This document shows positions 60,391 through 64,000 of a stretch of 64,000 bases of DNA, in pieces; within the stretch, counting starts at the first letter, position 1, and each line of letters opens with the position of its first letter. The stretch is from Dickeya lacustris (GTDB lineage Bacteria > Pseudomonadota > Gammaproteobacteria > Enterobacterales > Enterobacteriaceae): the NCBI RefSeq assembly GCF_029635795.1, contig NZ_CP114280.1:3844001-3908000 (forward strand), in the 5' to 3' direction. Below the pieces are notes generated by a model, which ran no database searches, had not been told where the DNA came from, and saw only the letters and a list, made by a program, of their open reading frames with translations. Made by a program: the position numbers and the translations under genes.

Positions 60391-61077
60391 TCAGCGCATC
60401 AATGATGGCGCATTGTCCATCACGATAAAGCGCTCGAATATGTAGGATAAATGCGCCAGAAGCCAAGGCTTACCGCCGATATCCTCGCCCTGCCAGGCTT
60501 GCATCATGCACTCAGGCGTCAGCAAGGATTGCGCCTCTTGTGCCAATGGTGCGTAGCTCAGGTGCCACGGCTCAATGGCAACACCGGCATTATCCTGCGC
60601 GAATGGCCGGTAAAACCCGAAATGAGCCATATGCTGTGTCAGCCACTCGTTAAGCCCGGCAAAGTAACCACCGGGCTGATATTCCCACGGCTCCAGTTGT
60701 AACGATGCTGTCTCGGGCAACCGGTCAGGGTCATACACGTCAAGATCGCAGCCCCAGTGGTGGCGGCTGGCTCCTGGTAACGCTGACCAGCGCAAGATGG
60801 CACGACAGCGTGCGCCTTCATCAAGCGACAGTGCATCAATCGGCTGGCTATTGTTATCCAACAGCGGGCGAGTGCCGTTAAATTTGCCATTCCAAATGCT
60901 ACGCTGGCGCTCAAAATCGCGAAAACTGCTGGCCGGTTGCAGATTAAATCCATCGCGCCCGGCGGCGTGTTGCATCGCAAGAAATGCGCTGGCTGCCTCA
61001 GCCTGAAGACGGTGCGAACCGGTTAAGGCCACCAAATGCGTATCGCTTTTACCGGTCAGGCACACCGTGCTTATCAT
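60391..61077 (-). CDS. M15-family (VanY/LAS-type) metallopeptidase
   Basis: A 228-residue protein without an evident signal peptide. Zinc-ligand motifs of the LAS peptidase fold can be seen: [13 protein letters not shown] (His and Asp, about 102-114) and EPWHLSY (Glu and His, about 169-175), with the substrate arginine in SSFRDFERQ. Family members are D-Ala-D-Ala carboxy- or dipeptidases that trim peptidoglycan. It overlaps the dapE stop by 4 bp and is probably co-transcribed with it. E. coli K-12 has no gene here. Confidence 0.85.
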   Translation of the reverse strand: MISTVCLTGKSDTHLVALTGSHRLQAEAASAFLAMQHAAGRDGFNLQPASSFRDFERQRSIWNGKFNGTRPLLDNNSQPIDALSLDEGARCRAILRWSALPGASRHHWGCDLDVYDPDRLPETASLQLEPWEYQPGGYFAGLNEWLTQHMAHFGFYRPFAQDNAGVAIEPWHLSYAPLAQEAQSLLTPECMMQAWQGEDIGGKPWLLAHLSYIFERFIVMDNAPSLMR

Positions 61078-62201
61078 GCAATTAACAGCTCCATAATACG
61101 CTGATACATCCGGCTCAAGAGTTGCAGGTCAGCGGCACTGACGCATTCATCGACCTTGTGAATCGTGGCATTAACGGGGCCAAGTTCAACCACTTGAGCG
61201 CCCATGCGGGCAATGAAACGGCCATCAGAGGTGCCGCCATTCGTCAGTAACTGTGGTGTGATTTCGTTATAGTGCTGCACCGCCTTAACAACCGCTTCAA
61301 CCAATTCTCCACGCCCCGTCAGGAAGGGATGGCCGGAAAGCTGCCAATCCAGCGTGTAGTTGAGTTGATGGCTATCAAGTAAGGCGGCAACGCGTTGTTT
61401 GATAAGCGTATCCGTCAGTTCAGTGCTAAAGCGAAAATTAAACTGAACGTATAACTCGCCAGGAATCACATTGTTGCTGCCTGTCCCGGCTTTGATATTG
61501 GCTATCTGCATACTGGTTGGCGGGAAAAATTCATTACCTTCATCCCAGACGGTGTTCACCAGCTCATGCAAGGCGGCCAGTGCGCGGTGTACCGGGTTGT
61601 CAGCCAGATGCGGATAAGCGACATGGCCCTGAATACCTTGTACCCGCAGGTTCGCGGTGATAGAGCCGCGTCTGCCGTTTTTTACGACATCACCGACTCG
61701 CTCGGTGCTTGATGGTTCACCCACCAGGCAATAATCCAGACGCTCCTGGCGCGCCATCAATGTCTCGACAACTTTTACCGTACCGTTAACGGCACTGGCT
61801 TCTTCATCTGAGGTGATAAGAAAGGCCAGCCGCCCCTGGTGGTTGGGGTGTGCGGCGACAAAACGTTCTGCGGCAACGACCATGGCGGCGAGAGAACCCT
61901 TCATGTCAGCGGCGCCTCGGCCAAATAACATGCCGTCGCGGATAGTCGGTTCAAACGGCGGAGTATGCCACTGGTTTTCGTCACCAACAGGGACGACATC
62001 GGTGTGGCCAGCAAAGGCTAACGTTTTACCCTGTCCGCGCCAGGCCCAAAAATTTTGCGTATCACCAAAATTGAGCGGCTCAACCGTAAAACCAATGGCT
62101 CGTAATCGTTCAATCATCAGTGCCTGGCAACCGGCGTCATCCGGGCTGAGTGAGGGGCGTTTAATCAGTTGCTGGGCCAATTCTATTACCGGGCAAGACA
62201 C
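61074..62201 (-). CDS. dapE: Succinyl-diaminopimelate desuccinylase DapE
   Basis: A 375-residue di-zinc M20 enzyme of lysine and peptidoglycan precursor synthesis. The zinc ligands lie in [18 protein letters not shown] and TSDEEASA (E for catalysis and for metal), and [11 protein letters not shown] near the C-terminus. The start is GTG at 62201, giving the exact E. coli length; GGAG lies ten bases before, in the end of yffB. A longer frame from 62243 runs back into yffB. It is coupled to yffB (1-bp gap). Confidence 0.97.
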   Translation of the reverse strand: MSCPVIELAQQLIKRPSLSPDDAGCQALMIERLRAIGFTVEPLNFGDTQNFWAWRGQGKTLAFAGHTDVVPVGDENQWHTPPFEPTIRDGMLFGRGAADMKGSLAAMVVAAERFVAAHPNHQGRLAFLITSDEEASAVNGTVKVVETLMARQERLDYCLVGEPSSTERVGDVVKNGRRGSITANLRVQGIQGHVAYPHLADNPVHRALAALHELVNTVWDEGNEFFPPTSMQIANIKAGTGSNNVIPGELYVQFNFRFSTELTDTLIKQRVAALLDSHQLNYTLDWQLSGHPFLTGRGELVEAVVKAVQHYNEITPQLLTNGGTSDGRFIARMGAQVVELGPVNATIHKVDECVSAADLQLLSRMYQRIMELLIA

Positions 62202-62202
62202 G

Positions 62203-62586
62203 TTAGTTGTTCTCCATAAAAAAGTGCCGATAGTTGTCTTCACTAAATCCGAGCAGGAATTTCCCTGAGTCAGTCACTAACAGCGGGCGTTTAATCAGAG
62301 CAGGGTATTGCAGCATAACAGCTTTTGCGGCGCTTTCGTTGTCAATGGATTGGCGGAGGGATTCGTCTAACTTACGCCAGGTCGTTCCCCGCGTGTTGAG
62401 CAGTGGTTGCCAACCCGCCAGTTCAATCGCCGTCTGTAGCTGTTCGTCGCTTAAACCATCAACACGGTAATCATGGAAGTGATAAGCCACCTGGTGTGTT
62501 TCCAGCCAGCGACGGGCTTTTTTCATGGTATCGCAGTTTTTGATACCATAGAGCTTATACAAACTTTTTTGGGCGTTATCAGACAT
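62203..62586 (-). CDS. yffB: ArsC/Spx-family protein YffB
   Basis: A 127-residue thioredoxin-fold protein. The family pattern [17 protein letters not shown] (single cysteine) begins at residue 13, with [13 protein letters not shown] and the cis-Pro region KRPLLV. E. coli YffB is 118 residues, so this one has about nine extra N-terminal residues (MSDNAQKSL) whose origin is doubtful: its ATG complement CAT overlaps the recombinase ATG. Possible Shine-Dalgarno AGGTAG lies in the recombinase gene. Function unknown; GSH-linked thiol chemistry is suggested by family. Confidence 0.9.
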   Translation of the reverse strand: MSDNAQKSLYKLYGIKNCDTMKKARRWLETHQVAYHFHDYRVDGLSDEQLQTAIELAGWQPLLNTRGTTWRKLDESLRQSIDNESAAKAVMLQYPALIKRPLLVTDSGKFLLGFSEDNYRHFFMENN

Positions 62587-64000
62587 GAAAAAATGCTACC
62601 TGTATGTAAGGGTGAGTTCGGATCAGCAGATACAGGGCGATGGTTTGGATCGCCAGGAATCTATGCTAATCAATTATTTTAATGATAATGCCGCAGCACA
62701 GGATTTTGATCCACAGTATGAGGTGATCAGGGATGAGGGGCGAAGTGCGTTCAAGGCCGAACACTTACAGGAAAATGCTGGGTTAGGTAAGTTCTTTAAA
62801 CAAGTAAAAGAAGGTCTGATTCAACCGGGTTCAGTACTCATTGTTGAATCGCTTGATCGTTTTTCGCGTGAAAATCCCTTTAGATGTGTCGAATACATTT
62901 CACATCTCGATAAGAAGCAAATAGAACTCCATGATGTCGATAAGCGGCTAATTATTAGCCGCAGGCACTCGAATAGCCTTACCTTTGCGACAATGATCGC
63001 TGAGCGTGCTTATGAAGAGTCCCGGTTAAAAAGTTACCGTATTCGTAAAGGGTGGGACAAACGCCGTAGGATGGCAAAGGAAGAAGGTCAGTATATGATC
63101 AAAAACTGCCCGCCGTGGATTAGTATTGTTAATAACAAATACGAACTTAATGATAACGCGAAAATTATTCGTGAGATTTTCGATTTATACCTGTCAGGTA
63201 TCCGCAGTTTTAATATATCGAAGATGATGAATAATTCAGGAAGATTGATTAATGACAAACTTTGGACAGGTACAAAAGTTTGCCGTGTCCTTAGAAATGT
63301 TCGCTGTAAGGGCGACTACATTACAAATATCACTGATAGAAACTTTGATGATGACACTATTAACGTTACAAGTGAAATATTGAAAATATATCCAGCACTA
63401 GTATCAGATGATGAATTTAGAGAAGTACAAAGACGTTTAGAGGGACACAATTACAGCGGACGTATACGCAATGACTTAAAGAAAACTCTTTTTAGTTATG
63501 TAGTGAAATGCTCGTTTTGTGGTTCCGCTTTGAGTATGAACACTACAGGAAAATACACGTATTTAAAATGCTCAAACTCACGAGAGAATAACGGTTGTTC
63601 TGCGTCAATGTTACCTTATATGCCTTTTGAAAAAGCCATGCTAAAACATATCAAAGATATCGATGTTGCGGCAGTGCTGAATAATACAGATAGGACATTT
63701 AACGAAATAGATAAAATTAAGTCTGAAATGGTCGAGTTGAAGAAGAATATTGATGAGTACGTTCAGGGTATTGCTAAACGAAAAAAACAAGGGCAGTTGA
63801 TTCCTTTTGCTATGCTTGATGAACAGTCTCAGGCAGAAGATAGATTAAAGTTACTGAAAGAATCATTGGCATCAAAATTAGAAAGTACCAGTATAACGCA
63901 TGTTGAATTTTCTGATGATGTTCATGATGTTAAAAATATAGAAGAAAGAGCACGTTTAGAAGTTGAATTGAAGAAGGTTATAAAGCGTATCGATGTCTCA
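62585..64000 (+). CDS. Large serine recombinase, N-terminal 472 codons (runs off the right edge)
   Basis: The frame is open from the ATG at 62585 to the window end. The resolvase domain (about 1-145) has YVRVSSDQQ with the catalytic serine at residue 11, and VESLDRFSREN. A recombinase domain (about 160-275) precedes a zinc ribbon with CSFCG...CSNSRENNGC (about 320-345). A long lysine/glutamate-rich coiled coil ends the visible part. Such enzymes integrate and excise phages or mobile islands without host factors. The DNA is AT-rich, with many AGA and ATA codons, unlike the rest. The start cannot be much later because the serine is at 11; no Shine-Dalgarno is seen within yffB. Confidence 0.92.
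   Translation, partial: MKKCYLYVRVSSDQQIQGDGLDRQESMLINYFNDNAAAQDFDPQYEVIRDEGRSAFKAEHLQENAGLGKFFKQVKEGLIQPGSVLIVESLDRFSRENPFRCVEYISHLDKKQIELHDVDKRLIISRRHSNSLTFATMIAERAYEESRLKSYRIRKGWDKRRRMAKEEGQYMIKNCPPWISIVNNKYELNDNAKIIREIFDLYLSGIRSFNISKMMNNSGRLINDKLWTGTKVCRVLRNVRCKGDYITNITDRNFDDDTINVTSEILKIYPALVSDDEFREVQRRLEGHNYSGRIRNDLKKTLFSYVVKCSFCGSALSMNTTGKYTYLKCSNSRENNGCSASMLPYMPFEKAMLKHIKDIDVAAVLNNTDRTFNEIDKIKSEMVELKKNIDEYVQGIAKRKKQGQLIPFAMLDEQSQAEDRLKLLKESLASKLESTSITHVEFSDDVHDVKNIEERARLEVELKKVIKRIDVS

Overview
The window is chromosomal DNA of a gamma-proteobacterium of the order Enterobacterales. Nearly every protein is a close relative of an Escherichia coli K-12 protein, and the local gene orders (gyrA-ubiG-nrdAB-yfaE, rcsC/rcsB/rcsD, menFDHBCE-yfaZ-yfaY, ybbN-ybbO-tesA/ybbA-ybbP, upp-uraA-hda, dapA-bamC-purC) are enterobacterial. 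Several blocks are joined differently from E. coli, and DUF441 (YeaL-like) sits beside tmcA. A soft-rot or plant-associated member of the Pectobacteriaceae (Dickeya, Brenneria or Lonsdalea type) is my best guess, but the sequence alone does not prove the genus. No rRNA, tRNA or CRISPR array was seen.

Layout. 1-3.5 kb: copper export and sensing (copA partial, cueR) and the membrane-quality pair ybbJ-qmcA. 3.5-7.9 kb: aerobic ribonucleotide reductase (nrdA-nrdB-yfaE) behind NrdR and DnaA boxes. 7.9-11.6 kb: ubiG and gyrA, divergent. 11.7-18 kb: the Rcs envelope-stress phosphorelay (rcsC, rcsB, rcsD). Upstream of rcsD is a MicF-like small RNA. 18.6-25.9 kb: the menaquinone operon menF-D-H-B-C-E. 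26-33.7 kb: yfaZ, yfaY, cnoX, ybbO, tesA, ybbA and a frameshifted ybbP. 33.8-39.6 kb: speG, a Fur-controlled siderophore receptor with a periplasmic binding protein, and an amino-acid ABC importer lacking its ATPase gene. 39.8-45.1 kb: the galactose importer mglBAC and its repressor galS with operators and CRP sites. 45.4-50.3 kb: purN, purM, upp, uraA, hda. 50.3-56.3 kb: yfgD, bepA, bcp, gcvR, dapA, bamC, purC. 56.7-62.6 kb: DUF441, tmcA broken by two frameshifts, ypfH, ypfN, an M15 peptidase, dapE, yffB. 62.6-64 kb: the first 472 codons of an AT-rich large serine recombinase, probably the edge of an integrated element.

The genes are mostly housekeeping. The most unusual features are non-coding. 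A MicF-like RNA has its own promoter and terminator. A ten-unit 16-18 bp array between mglB and mglA repeats the mglA Shine-Dalgarno region. Short tandem duplications (12-21 bp) recur at many gene boundaries, often touching a stop codon. The start codons of yffB and the recombinase overlap on one CATG. All three frameshifts (ybbP once, tmcA twice) behave as +1 insertions, so assembly error must be excluded before calling them decay.
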